Below, one piece after another: positions 4,994-5,154 of a stretch of DNA of 5,154 bases. This DNA comes from CAZMXS01 sp964570325 (GTDB lineage: Bacteria > Verrucomicrobiota > Kiritimatiellia > CAIQIC01 > CAZMXS01): contig CAZMXS010000115.1 in the NCBI GenBank assembly GCA_964570325.1, positions 1 to 5,154 of the forward strand, read 5' to 3'. The translations under genes and the position numbers were made by a program. Below the pieces are notes generated by a model. It saw nothing but the letters and a program-made list of their open reading frames with translations, was not told the DNA's origin and ran no database searches. Positions within the stretch are counted from its first letter, which is position 1, and every line of letters begins with the position of its first letter.

Positions 4994-5154
4994 ACCGCAA
5001 AAGGCGCGGACAAACGCAACCTTCCCTACCCCGTGCGTTCCGCTCCGCCTGGGCGCAAGCGCGGGATCAGATCCTGATGGGGCCGAGCGGCGCCCCACGA
5101 GGTGGGGGGCGGGCGGGGGTGGCCCCGGAATCCGGCCGCGCCCGGCGCGGGGCG
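4990..5154 (+). CDS. Possible start of a further gene, partial
   Basis: An ATG at 4990 overlaps the Nudix stop (ATGA) and opens a frame of 55 codons that runs off the window. It begins MNRKRRGQTQPSLPRAF, continues WAQARDQILMGPSG and becomes Gly/Arg/Ala-rich. The four-base overlap suggests translational coupling. However, there is no clear ribosome site and no recognisable domain, and in sequence this GC-rich a frame without stops is not surprising. It could equally be an intergenic stretch. Confidence 0.2.
   Translation, partial: MNRKRRGQTQPSLPRAFRSAWAQARDQILMGPSGAPRGGGRAGVAPESGRARRGA
5093..5107. repeat. GC-rich hairpin
   Basis: CCCCAC and GTGGGG are separated by GAG, forming a perfect 6-bp stem. 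Just before it, ATCAG/CTGAT with a 3-nt loop (about 5065-5077) forms a smaller one. There is no T run, so a factor-independent terminator is doubtful. The sequence from 5085 onward is almost wholly G and C. Confidence 0.35.

Noticed and set aside
5063..5080. ATCAGATCCTGAT hairpin as a terminator of the acetyltransferase-Nudix unit
   Set aside because: The stem has only 5 bp and is followed by G residues, not T residues.
4543..5098. Two long minus-strand open frames over the Nudix gene
   Set aside because: They are shadows. The plus strand carries the Nudix motif in the correct frame.

Overview
The window looks like a GC-rich Gram-negative bacterial chromosome. A predicted secreted protein and an AsmA-like inner-membrane/periplasmic protein support the double envelope. 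The style of the integrase fragment and of the AsmA-like protein is reminiscent of the Verrucomicrobiota/Kiritimatiellota/Lentisphaerota group, but this is a weak impression and cannot be settled without a search.

Left part (1 to about 1643) is accessory DNA. It opens inside a type I-C-like CRISPR array: four repeats of the GTCGCCCC...GGATTGAAAC class (the first cut by the window edge) and a fifth that matches only over its first 19 bases. The array reads rightward, so its leader and any cas genes would lie to the left, outside the window. The truncated last repeat abuts a decayed IS21-family remnant: an istB helper-ATPase pseudogene on the minus strand with a nonsense codon, an internal deletion that removed Walker B, and a frameshift. 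The 5' side of istB is joined in frame to the front half of a tyrosine-recombinase gene, which has its own nonsense codon and has lost its whole catalytic domain. No istA is left between them. This integrase relic starts just past the 3' end of a complete tRNA-Pro(GGG) gene. The arrangement is that of an old tRNA-anchored integrative element, now immobile, with a CRISPR array in its flank.

Middle part (1644-2036): tRNA-Pro on the minus strand with encoded CCA, a near-consensus promoter (TTGACC-17-TATAGA) and a hairpin terminator just downstream. The rest is non-coding, apart from a candidate promoter and a short stretch resembling the 3' end of the next gene.

Right part (2037-5154) looks like ordinary chromosome: a secreted protein of unknown function (+), an AsmA-like anchored protein (-) whose 3' end overlaps it by 13 bp, then a divergent rightward pair, a long-form serine O-acetyltransferase and a Nudix hydrolase, essentially without a gap and probably co-transcribed. 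The last 160 bp are very GC-rich and may start another reading frame.

I do not see a convincing new biological system. The most interesting points are the layered decay at the tRNA-Pro site (array edge, IS21 scar, integrase relic), the one-residue expansion of the Nudix box, and the structured leader with a stop/start-overlapping mini-ORF ahead of the acetyltransferase.
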